Shown: piece after piece, positions 14,947-22,380 of the stretch
Layout of the letters: each line of letters opens with the position of its first letter
Numbering within the stretch: position 1 is the first letter of the stretch
NCBI GenBank assembly: GCA_002411015.1
Contig: DHPY01000019.1
Coordinates: 1-22,380 of the forward strand
Source: Armatimonadetes bacterium UBA5352
Lineage (GTDB): Bacteria > Armatimonadota > Zipacnadia > Zipacnadales > UBA5352
Direction: 5' to 3'
Length of the DNA: 22,380 bases
Translations under genes and position numbers: made by a program
The notes under the pieces: generated by a model
Database searches by the model: none
What the model saw: only the letters and a program-made list of their open reading frames with translations
What the model was told of the DNA's origin: nothing

Positions 14947-16668
14947 TCACACGATCTCCCTGGGAAACAGGGTCTCCGTGATCCTCGCGAAGAACGCCCG
15001 GAACACCTCACTGAGCAAGGTATGGCGCCGAGTCGGAGCCGCCATCTCAGTGTCTGCCATCCACTCGGCGAAGCTCCCCTGCGCGTGCGTGGACTCGGAG
15101 CGCGCCTTCTCGCCGAGGAGATCGCCGACGCTGCAATCTGCGGCAGCGTAGTTGAGGATCATCTCGATGTCGCCCAACGAGCAGACTTGGAGCGGAAGAA
15201 CCCCACGCTGCTCAAGAAGCTTCTGCTTGGCCATCTCGCCACGAATGTGCACCTGGGAAGGTGGGAAGCTTGGTGTAAACCCAGGAGTGACGACGACGGG
15301 CACGATCGGCTTATCAACGCTCGGGGCAGGTTTGCCAAAGTCGATGCACCCTCGCCGGAAATCGTCTATGCATCGGCTCAACTGAGCAGCCTTCCCCACT
15401 ATGCTGTTCTGTAGGTCGCGGCGGGTTGCGGCCGGCTCCCCGAGGCAGACCGACTGCAGCGTTAGTGCAGTGGCCGTGACCTCAATAAAGATCAATTCCT
15501 GAGGGTGTTCGATAATCACGTCAACTGCTTCCTGCTGGCCGTCGTCATACTTTGCATCCCGGCCGAACCACACTATCTGCATGGGCCCAGTGGCTGGGAT
15601 AGTGTGCTTGAGTAGGACCCTGACATAGCTCTCCACCAGTTCACCCCAGAAGCGCGTGAAGCGGTTGTCCGGACGCCCTGCGCGGTCGCGATAGGTGTTC
15701 CAGAGCAGGTGGTAGAGCCCGTCGCGGACATGCTGGACGAGCAGTCTGATGGAGGGACAGATGTACGTGCCGTCGGGCAGACGCAGCAGAGGCTTCTCCG
15801 CGAAGGGCAGGATGTTGAGCGGCGTCCCTCCGGCAAGTCGCTCCGTCTCGGCAAAGCGCTCAGCAATGCCCTCCGCATCGATCGCCGCCCTGTTCAGGCT
15901 CACTTCAAACTCCCGCTCCGTGAGCGCCGTCTTCTGCCACTGTTCCCAAGCGATCTCGATGTGGGCGGGTGGATGCTCGGGGGCCACCAGGCTGCTGTAC
16001 ACACCAACCAGCAGTGAGAGGTACGCCAGCGGCCCGATCCCGAGCAACTCCGTCAGTTCGGCCTCGACATCTATGTAGTTCGGAGACCCGACGATATTAG
16101 GCTCTCGCTCAGCGAAGAGCAGCCAGGCAGTGCGCGCGAACAGACCAAGACGGTCCTCGGTCGAGTTCACGAACCAGTTGCCCAACTCCCAGCTCACCCA
16201 ACTGACGGACTCATCTTGATGGCCGGGCCCCCCAATGCTCTCACTGACCAAGCCGGTCAGATGAAGCAGCCACTTGGACAGCAGGTCGACGGAACATGAC
16301 GTGCCTGGTGCGAAGTCCGGCTGTGGCCAGTGCTCTGACAGCAGTCGCATACCGTACAGGCCGGCAGGCGGCACCCACCACACGTGATCTTCGTCCTCCA
16401 TGAGCAACTGGTTGACCACGGCGTCGAGCAGCGGCCCTCGCGGGAAGACCCCGTACGCAAGCTGTGCCTGGTCCTCTGACTGCTGGACGCCGTCATCCCA
16501 GCGGCGGTTGAGCCACGACAGAAGTCCTGCAAGTACGCGTGGATTCAGGTGGGCGATGGAGCGCACGACGAAGTCCAGATCGGGGACCTGAGCCAATACC
16601 TGCTCCGACCCAATGAGTACTCGGATGTTGGCCGGATTCCATCGTCCCCGTGGTCCCCGGACCTCCAT
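14947..16668 (-). CDS. PD-(D/E)XK-like nuclease candidate, 573 aa
   Basis: The start is ATG at 16666-16668 with GAGGAAAGG about 7 bases upstream; an in-frame TTG at 16686 is possible but weaker. The first 270 residues are helical with no recognised domain (QLAYGVFPRGPLLDAVVNQL). Around 280-340, LPDGTYICPSIRLLVQHVRDG then RFTRFWGELVESYVRVLLK resembles a pattern seen in large orphan nuclease proteins. A nuclease-like core follows at about 381-410: AVDVIIEHPQELIFIEVTA, with Asp and Glu in the expected places but Thr where Lys normally completes ExK. Activity is therefore uncertain. A single-protein defence nuclease is a reasonable inference from its place between R2 and R3. The gene ends in TGA at 14947-14949. 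No membrane segment or signal peptide is visible. Confidence 0.7.
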   Translation of the reverse strand: MEVRGPRGRWNPANIRVLIGSEQVLAQVPDLDFVVRSIAHLNPRVLAGLLSWLNRRWDDGVQQSEDQAQLAYGVFPRGPLLDAVVNQLLMEDEDHVWWVPPAGLYGMRLLSEHWPQPDFAPGTSCSVDLLSKWLLHLTGLVSESIGGPGHQDESVSWVSWELGNWFVNSTEDRLGLFARTAWLLFAEREPNIVGSPNYIDVEAELTELLGIGPLAYLSLLVGVYSSLVAPEHPPAHIEIAWEQWQKTALTEREFEVSLNRAAIDAEGIAERFAETERLAGGTPLNILPFAEKPLLRLPDGTYICPSIRLLVQHVRDGLYHLLWNTYRDRAGRPDNRFTRFWGELVESYVRVLLKHTIPATGPMQIVWFGRDAKYDDGQQEAVDVIIEHPQELIFIEVTATALTLQSVCLGEPAATRRDLQNSIVGKAAQLSRCIDDFRRGCIDFGKPAPSVDKPIVPVVVTPGFTPSFPPSQVHIRGEMAKQKLLEQRGVLPLQVCSLGDIEMILNYAAADCSVGDLLGEKARSESTHAQGSFAEWMADTEMAAPTRRHTLLSEVFRAFFARITETLFPREIV

Positions 16669-16739
16669 TGCTTCGCCTTTCCTCAACGCACGCTTGCGGG
16701 ATTGTGCCGTCTACGCCATGCCTCTGCCATCCGGTTCGG

Positions 16740-17107
16740 TCTCCATACTATGCCTTCTCGCCGTCCGCTTCTCCTCCGGGCCGAGCCAGGTCTGGACGGC
16801 GGTGGGCGTTGCGGCCGAATACGCGTCGTAGTAGCCCGGGATCAGGTCGCGGGTGCGGTAGGTGCCATGCCCCGCGCGGTCCCTGCGCTCCGCGATCGCG
16901 AACGTGCTCATGATATCCTCCACGTCCGCGCGCTCGATGCCGTAGAGGCGGAAGTATACCGCGTCAAGCTGCGCCCGAAGCTGCGCGCGGCGCTCCTCAT
17001 CCCACACGAGCGGCGGCCCCTCGTCCCCGAGGTCCTGCGCAAACGACCGGATGTCCCACGCCGTCTACACAAGCTCCAGCACCCGCCCCGCAACCACATC
17101 CGCCAGC
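16740..17107 (-). repeat. methylase-tail repeat R2 (broken by an amber codon)
   Basis: A long copy (about 120 residues): ADVVAGRVLELV*TAWDIR, then GPPLVWDEERRAQLRAQLDA, YGIERADVEDIMSTFAIAE, GTYRTRDLIPGYYDAYSA and KRTARRHSMETEP. A TAG at 17065-17067 replaces the Tyr codon of VYTAWD, so only the part from the Met at 17007 could be made. The upstream edge lies 5 bases from the stop of TIR-ATPase copy 1 (TAA, 17113-17115). Substitutions such as FAIAE for FPIVE suggest it is decaying. The GTCTCC-N4-TATGC junction is present at 16739-16753. Confidence 0.85.
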
Positions 17108-17112
17108 ACTGG

Positions 17113-18630
17113 TTAGCCATTGAGCTTCTCGAACATCGCTTTCGCGATACCCTCGGGCCCGAGCTTCTGCGCATCCACGAACCCGATTGTGTTCCCGAGC
17201 CCCACCACCTTGACCTCATCAATCCTAACTGGCAGGAGATACTCCGCTGTTCGCTTTCCACGCGCTTCTCGTCCGACCTCGAGTTCGAACTTGGGCCAAT
17301 CCTTCTACGGATAGTCCTGCGACAGGAACACCACCATGTAGAGGGCCTTCTCCGCATAGACTTCAGCCAGGTATGTCTGCAAGTCCTTTCCCCACATGTC
17401 AACCGTCATGTCCTCGTCATAGAACACCGTGATGCCTCGCTCCTGCATCTGGCGCACGGTCTCTTCCACGAACTGACGCACTTCCCCAGCGAAGGATACC
17501 GCGACATCGTACTCGTAGGCCTGCTTGTCTAGCTGCATCTGTTGCCGCACCCTTTCTATGTCCAGTAGGTTCAGATAGAAGCGGAGTGTCGGGTCTGTTA
17601 TGTAGACAGTTCCCGAGATCTCATCATAGCGCATCGCATCAGACAGCCCCTTGGTTTGTATGACATCGTCGAGGTTGTTGAGGCAGTTGTAGTAGGAGGT
17701 CGACTTCCTCCTGCGTTCATCGGCGTCCTGGATCGGCTTCACGATGCGCTCCCGGAAGTGCTCGACGGGAATCTCACTCCTATTGTCCTTCGCGATCTCC
17801 GAGAGGATGTCCAGATATGTGTTGTGCACGGACCGGGCCTGCTGCTTACCTTTCGCGAACCCAACGACCCGGCCGAAGAACCTCGGATCAAATCGCCGGA
17901 CTACTGCATCTCGAACTGCGTCGAGCGAGCATTCCACCACCTCAAGCGACGGTCTTGTTTTGCGGATTCCGGCCTCAACGCATGCCGTCTTGCACAGCAT
18001 CTGGGCAATCGCAGGAACACCAGAAGAGGCCCCGATTATGTCCTCGCGAAGCGCCGGGTTGAACTCAATTCTGAGCGCCTCCTCCCCCAGACGGATTAGC
18101 AGGTCGATGAACTCGTCATCTTGCTGCCCGATGGCGTACGGATCATTGCGCAGCGTCAGTTCGGGATCTTGCGAAATGAGGTCCTCGACGGACTGCGCTA
18201 TGCCCACGATAACAGCGCTGATCCCGCGTTCGTGCCATAGCTTGAGGCGCCCGCACAACCCCTCTCTGGCAGGAGCGGACAGGTAGTGGAAATCATCGAT
18301 GACAACTAGATCGACAAGGGACAAAAGTCCCTCGATGGCCGACCATGACCGCTCGCATTCAAGAGCGGAGGAAAGCAGGTAACGCGCGTCTCGGCTGTCT
18401 GAGTAATCTCGGCCGTTCATGACAAACAGGTCGCTCGTAGGCACGCCAAGGTCGTGGATTGCCCGCGTCACGAGAGTTGTCTTCCCACATCCCGATGGCC
18501 CGTAGAGCGTAACATGCTTGCCATCGGTGTCTATCGAATCGACGATGAATCTGAAGTTCGAAGGCGCAACGAAAGTCACATCGGGCACTGCTGCTTCGTT
18601 GAATACTTCATGCAATCGGTAGTCCGACAT
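17113..18630 (-). pseudogene. TIR-domain NTPase copy with in-frame amber codon in the TIR domain
   Basis: A paralogue of the protein at 10732-12249, of the same total length (1518 bp), with ATG at 18628-18630 behind AGGAGG (spacing about 8). Walker A is YGPSGCGKTT and Walker B is VVIDDFHYLS. A TIR domain (YDVAVSFAGE, ITVFYDED, MWGKDLQTYLAEVY) starts near 373. At 17305-17307 a TAG stands where the paralogue has Arg442 (DYPRKDWP against DYP*KDWP). The frame then continues open and conserved to TAA at 17113-17115 (FELEVGREARGKRTAEYLL and about 40 more residues). As written, the product is 441 aa and lacks the last third of the TIR domain, so it is probably inactive; recent loss, readthrough or sequencing error cannot be told apart here. 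It sits between R1 and R2. Confidence 0.8.
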
Positions 18631-18699
18631 CTCGCGTTCCTCCTGTGGAAGCTCATGACGGGGAAACCACAGCATGGCGGTTCTCCTCCATTCGCCTCT

Positions 18700-19104
18700 T
18701 CAGACACTGGTCTCCACACTATGCCGTCTCGCCGTCCGCTTCTCCTCCGGGCCGAGCCAGGTCTGGAGGGCGGAGGGGCGGGCGGTTGCATACGCGTCGT
18801 AGTAGCCCAGGATCAGGTCGCGGGTGCGGTAGGCGCCATGCGCCGCCAGGTCCTTGCGCTCCACGATCGGGAAGGTGCTCATGATATACTCCACGTCCGC
18901 GCGCTCGATCCCGTAGAGGTGGAAGTAGATCGCGTCAAGCTGCGCCCGCAACTGCGCGCGGCGCTCCTCATCCCACACGAACGGCGGCCCCTCGTCCCCG
19001 AGATCCTGCGCAAAAGCCCGGATGTCCCACGCCGTGTACACAAGCTCCAGCACCCGCCCCGCAATCACATCCGCCAGCCGCTCCCCGCAAAACTCCTCCT
19101 CATA
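18700..19104 (-). repeat. methylase-tail repeat R1 (longest copy)
   Basis: The longest copy, following the HNH gene: LRYEEEFCGERLADVIAG, RVLELVYTAWDIRAFAQD, GPPFVWDEERRAQLRAQLDA, LYGIERADVEYIMSTFPIVE, HGAYRTRDLILGYYD, RRHSVETSV and TGA (18700-18702). The frame is fully open and is the same frame as the upstream HNH gene, separated only by that gene's TAG at 19120-19122 and a few codons (RQS). It closely matches the C-terminus of PglX/DrmMI-type methylases. The resident methylase lacks this part, so R1 marks where its original C-terminus was cut off. It has the junction bases GGTCTCC-N4-TATGCC. Confidence 0.9.
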
Positions 19105-19119
19105 CCTTAACGACTGCCG

Positions 19120-20151
19120 CTACTCCTCCCCGACCCCTCTCAGGTGATCATCAACAACTAGGTGCAGCGTGAGGGAGCCGTCATCTGCGCAGAACCGGCC
19201 GCGGGCCCGGTCGAAGGTGATTGGCGATCGGTAGTAGTGCACCAGCCGGTGGTGGAACGGGCAGAGTACAACGACGTTGTCGTAGCGGTCCAGGCTGAAA
19301 TGGCGAGCGTCCTGCCTGTCCTCAACAATGCTGGAATCGGCGCGGAGGGCCTCAGTCTCGGCCAGCTTCTTAATGTGGTGGATCTCCACATAGTACCGAC
19401 CATCGCCCATGTCGATCCTTGGAGCATCGGCCGTGCAGAGCTGACAGCGGTCACTGTAGTGTCGCTTCATCAGATCTGCGAGCTTGCGGCTTCGGCGTCT
19501 TCGCTGAGTGGTCGTCTCTTGCGTCTCCTCTGGTTCGTTGAGTTCGCGCGCCTGTGCAAGAAGATCTTCTTCTTGCTCCGCGTCCGGCGCCTCGACTGGC
19601 GGCTCGTCAGGATCGCCGACCACGATAGGCAGATCACGCACGTCGACAGGATCACGGGACAGGTCAATGAAGTTCGCACACTGGTCGTTCCCGTGGGTCT
19701 GCACAAGAGGATCTCGCAGTGCTCCGGGCAACCGTCTTATGTTCTGCACATGAACCACACGCGCATGCACTCGGTCGGCCTCGTCTCGCAGCAGTAGTAT
19801 CGCATGGTGGGGGTCGCTGCCGCCAGGCAGCGTGGTGACCACCTTGGCCCACAGAGGATACGCCCCCTCGGAGTTCGCGGACTGCGCGGGCATCGCGCAC
19901 TCGCCGCTCCGGTAGGTGTACTGGGTTATCTTGATAGGCCATTCTGGAATGCCAGCCGCTGGATATGGCGCCAACTGAAATCGCCACTCACGGTGCTGCT
20001 CCTCACAGATCCCGTCAAGGAAACTCTCGATCTCTTCCCTGCGGTTGCAGAAGCGTATGTCATGCGTCCCAGTGTTAGCTGGAAGGTCGCCAGTCGCGAC
20101 GCATGTATCGAGTTCGCCCAGCCAGAAGAACAGCGCTGCTTTCACTCTCAC
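19120..20151 (-). CDS. HNH endonuclease, partner of the methylase
   Basis: A 343-aa protein. I place the start at GTG 20149-20151, which overlaps the methylase stop (GTGA), a sign of translational coupling; longer frames to 20253 run inside the methylase. The C-terminal third is a classic HNH nuclease with a zinc site: CQLC (about 234-237), EIHHIKKL (about 255), DNVVVLCPFHHRLVHYY (about 294-310). The N-terminal ~230 residues carry no recognised domain and end in a charged linker (EETQETTTQRRRRSRK). Coupled to an adenine methylase, it is most simply read as the restriction half of a modification-restriction pair that cuts unmodified DNA. It stops with TAG at 19120-19122 and the same frame continues into R1. 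Sequence target unknown. Confidence 0.85.
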   Translation of the reverse strand: MRVKAALFFWLGELDTCVATGDLPANTGTHDIRFCNRREEIESFLDGICEEQHREWRFQLAPYPAAGIPEWPIKITQYTYRSGECAMPAQSANSEGAYPLWAKVVTTLPGGSDPHHAILLLRDEADRVHARVVHVQNIRRLPGALRDPLVQTHGNDQCANFIDLSRDPVDVRDLPIVVGDPDEPPVEAPDAEQEEDLLAQARELNEPEETQETTTQRRRRSRKLADLMKRHYSDRCQLCTADAPRIDMGDGRYYVEIHHIKKLAETEALRADSSIVEDRQDARHFSLDRYDNVVVLCPFHHRLVHYYRSPITFDRARGRFCADDGSLTLHLVVDDHLRGVGEE

Positions 20152-22380
20152 GGCCAATCCCACCCTCTTCCGTCGAGTTCGTCCGCAACGGTTGCCATCT
20201 CGGAATCGGTGATGCCGACCCACGCGGCCACAACGCCATCCAACTTGCTCCAAAGCCCTTCGCGGTCCGCCGCGTCTCGCTCAGTCAGCGCGCGTCCAAT
20301 CCGCGCTAGGTCACCCCCCTTCGTGATCAGCTGCGGCGCGATCGGTATAGCCTGGATCTGGTACTTCTGGATGTGCGGGAAGACGTCTTCTTCGGAGGCA
20401 AACACCCGGGAGAACCACCATCGCACAGGGGAGCTGTTCAGCCACGCTGCGACGGCGTAGCAGTCAACGTCTCCGTCGCTCTCGATCCCGTAGATGTTAT
20501 AGACTGTGTTGAAGTTGGCGATACCCTCAGTGTCGACTGCAGCCACCGGCACAGGTGCGACGAATCTGAGCAGCACTTTTGGGGTCCTCGTGAAGAGCTC
20601 CGGCGACTTGTACTTGCGGGCAGGTTCAAGTCCAAGATGGATGAACAACCCCTGCGGTACAATTGAGAACGTCCTCACCCCCTCGCCAGAGACCACAGGG
20701 ACAGTGCCCGTGCCTGCTGTCTGGAGGACCGAGCTGTCATTCGTACCACACTCCATGCCTCTATGTACCTCAAGAACATCCCCGATGCGGCAGGCGAGAT
20801 CAGTCAGCTTGGCGAGGATCGGTATCTGTCGCGGCCATAGGCGCACCGGGAATGGCACGTCGGGCAGGGCCGCAGCTATCGAGCGGTCGACTTGCCTCAC
20901 TTCGGACAGATCCCCATTGCGGAAGACTCCGACAGTGATCTCGTTCGATGGCCCCGGAGCGTGAATGATGATTCCGGCCTCAACGGTTGCGGCTCTGAAA
21001 GGCATACCACAGTCAATGAAATGCGAAGGTCCCTCCGCATCGTAGAGCAACTCCCTCACCGGGAGCATGTCCAGGTTGCTTGCCACTCGACTCGGGACAA
21101 TCACGCCGATGCCTCTGCCGCCGCGGCCGAGCCTGAGCGCACGCTCCAGGAAGACGCCATAGAGATCCCAGTTCCGCTCGGTCACGGTGTAGAGCTGACT
21201 GATGACTCGAGTCTGATCCGGATCCATGTCACCCGATCGCACACTCACGTACGGCGGATTGCCGATCACCGCATCGAAACCGTTGCGCTGCTCGAACACG
21301 TCAGGGAACTCAAGCTCCCAATGGAAGAAGTTCAAGTCATATCGCAGGCCGTCAACCACTTGCTGCCAGTACTCAATGCGTTCGGGAGTGGTGGACGCTA
21401 GTACTGGTGTCTCTGCGCCGGGCGCGAGACTCTGCACGAGTTCTCGCCACGCCCAGACGAGGGGTAGATCGGATGGCGCCGATGCTCCGTGCACCAGTGG
21501 CCAGAACCAGACCGCGCACCACGCATCATACATTCGCTTAACTGTTTGCCAGCGTGGATTGTCTTCCAGGCGGCGGTACATCTGTTCCTTCCTTGCCTGC
21601 TCTTCCACATCAACTCTCTCGATGTCCTGTATCGCATTCGAGATCTCTCTCTGTACGTCTGGCACTCGCGCGCTTAGAAGGAGAACCCGCTGGCCAGCCT
21701 TCTCCTGCTCCACCAGCTTCATCTGCTCGCGGACCTGCTTGCGGACTTCCTTGAGCGTCTCGCTGAGCGCCGAGCCGCTCTCGGCCTTGCGATCCCACGC
21801 GGCGGCGGGGTAGCGGTCGATGTCCTCGGCCCACGCGCCGATGATCGAGTTACCGCACTTGAGCTTGTGGTCGAGGAAGGTGAACGGGCGGTCCTCCGAG
21901 AGCGTGGCGAGCCACAGCGACATCTTCGCAAGCTCGACCGCCAGGTGGTTCACGTCCACGCCGTAGAGGCAGTTATCGGCCACGTAGCGCATGGCCCAGG
22001 TGACGGCCTCGTCGTGGTCCTCGGGCAGCGCGCGGGCCTGCGCGCCGGCCTCGGCGGCGGGCTCTCCGAGCGGCAGCGTGACCTGCCCGCCGACGCGCTC
22101 GACGCAGGCGTCCCAGCTCTCCACAAGGCGTTCGGCGAGGTAGCGGCAGGCCTGCACGAGGAACGCGCCCGATCCCATGGCCGGATCGCAGACGTTCAGC
22201 GCGAGGATCTCCGCGGGCGGCTTGATGCGGCGCCCCTCGCCCTCGCCATCGTAGACGAGCGGCTCGAGGGTGCGCTCGCAGATGAAGCGGGTGATCCACT
22301 TCGGGGTGTAGTACTGCCCGCCGGCCTTGCGCGCGCCGGACTGCTGGACCATGTACAGATCGCCCGGCAGCACGGTGGCG
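20148..22380 (-). CDS. Eco57I/PglX-type N6-adenine DNA methylase, partial (N-terminus outside window)
   Basis: The gene enters from beyond the right edge; 743 codons are visible, ending in TGA at 20148-20150. Motifs, numbered from the Met at 22373: GGQYYTPKWITRF (about 20), motif I NVCDPAMGSGAFLVQA (about 59-74), catalytic motif IV DAVIGNPPYVSV (about 371), VIVPSRVASNLDM and a C-terminal TaqI-like specificity domain (KVLLRFVAPV, AAWLNSSPVRWWFS, VFPHIQKYQIQAIPI). It transfers methyl groups to adenine at a target read by the C-terminal domain. The C-terminus is not the tail expected for PglX/DrmMI methylases; that tail is repeated downstream as R1-R6. By eye, the part before about 21700 is more GC-rich and resembles the helicase in base use, while the rest looks like the cargo genes, so the specificity half was probably swapped in together with the coupled HNH gene. 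Confidence 0.85.
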   Translation of the reverse strand, partial: ATVLPGDLYMVQQSGARKAGGQYYTPKWITRFICERTLEPLVYDGEGEGRRIKPPAEILALNVCDPAMGSGAFLVQACRYLAERLVESWDACVERVGGQVTLPLGEPAAEAGAQARALPEDHDEAVTWAMRYVADNCLYGVDVNHLAVELAKMSLWLATLSEDRPFTFLDHKLKCGNSIIGAWAEDIDRYPAAAWDRKAESGSALSETLKEVRKQVREQMKLVEQEKAGQRVLLLSARVPDVQREISNAIQDIERVDVEEQARKEQMYRRLEDNPRWQTVKRMYDAWCAVWFWPLVHGASAPSDLPLVWAWRELVQSLAPGAETPVLASTTPERIEYWQQVVDGLRYDLNFFHWELEFPDVFEQRNGFDAVIGNPPYVSVRSGDMDPDQTRVISQLYTVTERNWDLYGVFLERALRLGRGGRGIGVIVPSRVASNLDMLPVRELLYDAEGPSHFIDCGMPFRAATVEAGIIIHAPGPSNEITVGVFRNGDLSEVRQVDRSIAAALPDVPFPVRLWPRQIPILAKLTDLACRIGDVLEVHRGMECGTNDSSVLQTAGTGTVPVVSGEGVRTFSIVPQGLFIHLGLEPARKYKSPELFTRTPKVLLRFVAPVPVAAVDTEGIANFNTVYNIYGIESDGDVDCYAVAAWLNSSPVRWWFSRVFASEEDVFPHIQKYQIQAIPIAPQLITKGGDLARIGRALTERDAADREGLWSKLDGVVAAWVGITDSEMATVADELDGRGWDWP

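Larger units (their letters stand above)
10349..19104 (-). other. cassette array: five effector genes separated by six copies of a methylase 3' end
   Basis: Six same-orientation copies of a PglX/DrmMI C-terminal coding segment (R1 18700-19104, R2 16740-17107, R3 14659-14859, R4 13786-14049, R5 12320-12591, R6 10349-10710) alternate with five single cargo genes: TIR-ATPase, PD-(D/E)XK-like, HEPN-like, PD-(D/E)XK-like, TIR-ATPase. Cargo stops lie close to, or inside, the upstream edge of the next repeat: 5 bases before R2, 87 before R3, inside R4, 16 before R5, 21 before R6. The downstream repeat edge is nearly constant, close to the methylase stop, while the upstream edge varies, so repeats are about 200-405 bp long. 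The unit is therefore cargo plus methylase tail. This is a structural description; the mechanism is inference. Confidence 0.8.

Noticed and set aside
17065..17307. Two in-frame TAG codons (in R2 and in TIR-ATPase copy 1) as a sign that TAG is recoded
   Set aside because: TAG is used as the normal stop by the helicase (4793), the intact TIR-ATPase (10732), the 386-aa gene (12608) and the HNH gene (19120), so the standard code fits better.
10345..18884. Recurring plus-strand frames with PSRRPLLLRAEPGL-type sequence, looking like a repeated gene family
   Set aside because: They are the exact antisense of the methylase-tail repeats, where high GC leaves the opposite frame open. The minus-strand reading matches a known methylase C-terminus.
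10349..19104. Integron-type attC array or CRISPR array
   Set aside because: The repeats are about 200-405 bp, protein-coding, not imperfect palindromes, and the spacers are whole genes of 0.6-1.7 kb. There are no Cas proteins and no integron integrase-specific insert visible.

Overview
The window comes from a high-GC bacterium. No rRNA, tRNA or taxon-specific gene is visible, so the lineage cannot be named; a soil or environmental phylum such as Actinomycetota, Chloroflexota or Armatimonadota is a guess. Every gene I can support is on the minus strand, so transcription runs from high to low coordinates. The region is a defence island built on a DISARM-like or PglX-like backbone: a large Eco57I/PglX-type N6-adenine methylase (entering from beyond the right edge, 20148-22380), a small zinc-ribbon protein (10086-10346), a 1763-aa DUF1998-type helicase with a C-terminal Vsr/DUF559-like nuclease domain (4793-10084), and a truncated ADP-ribosylglycohydrolase (4551-4763).

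The striking part is 10349-19104. Between the methylase and the zinc-ribbon/helicase pair lie six direct-repeat copies (R1-R6) of one protein-coding segment, the C-terminal tail of a PglX/DrmMI-type methylase (hallmarks: VLELVYTAWDIR, WDEERRAQLRAQLDAIY, LYGIERADVEYIMSTFPIV, GTYRTRDLIL). The resident methylase does not carry this tail: it ends in a TaqI-like specificity domain and is followed by an HNH nuclease gene. Each gap between repeats holds exactly one cargo gene. In transcription order these are: methylase with replaced C-terminus + HNH nuclease, R1, TIR-ATPase broken by a stop codon, R2, PD-(D/E)XK-like protein, R3, HEPN-like protein, R4, second PD-(D/E)XK-like protein, R5, intact TIR-ATPase, R6, zinc ribbon, helicase. 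This looks like a cassette array of defence effectors inserted next to, or into, the 3' end of the methylase gene.

The left end (145-4166) is a recombination module: a complete XerC-like tyrosine recombinase with its catalytic residues, and upstream of it a 927-aa protein with a degenerate recombinase domain fused to a large unrecognised region. An IS630-type transposase remnant and the cut-off ADP-ribosylglycohydrolase mark the junction with the helicase operon, so this module probably arrived by insertion.

How the genes may work together (inference): the methylase and helicase form a modification/restriction core. The cargo genes are independent or coupled effectors (HNH, PD-(D/E)XK-like, HEPN, TIR) gained one at a time through recombination at the repeated methylase tail. 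Whether the nearby tyrosine recombinase drives this, or ordinary homologous recombination does, cannot be decided from the sequence alone.
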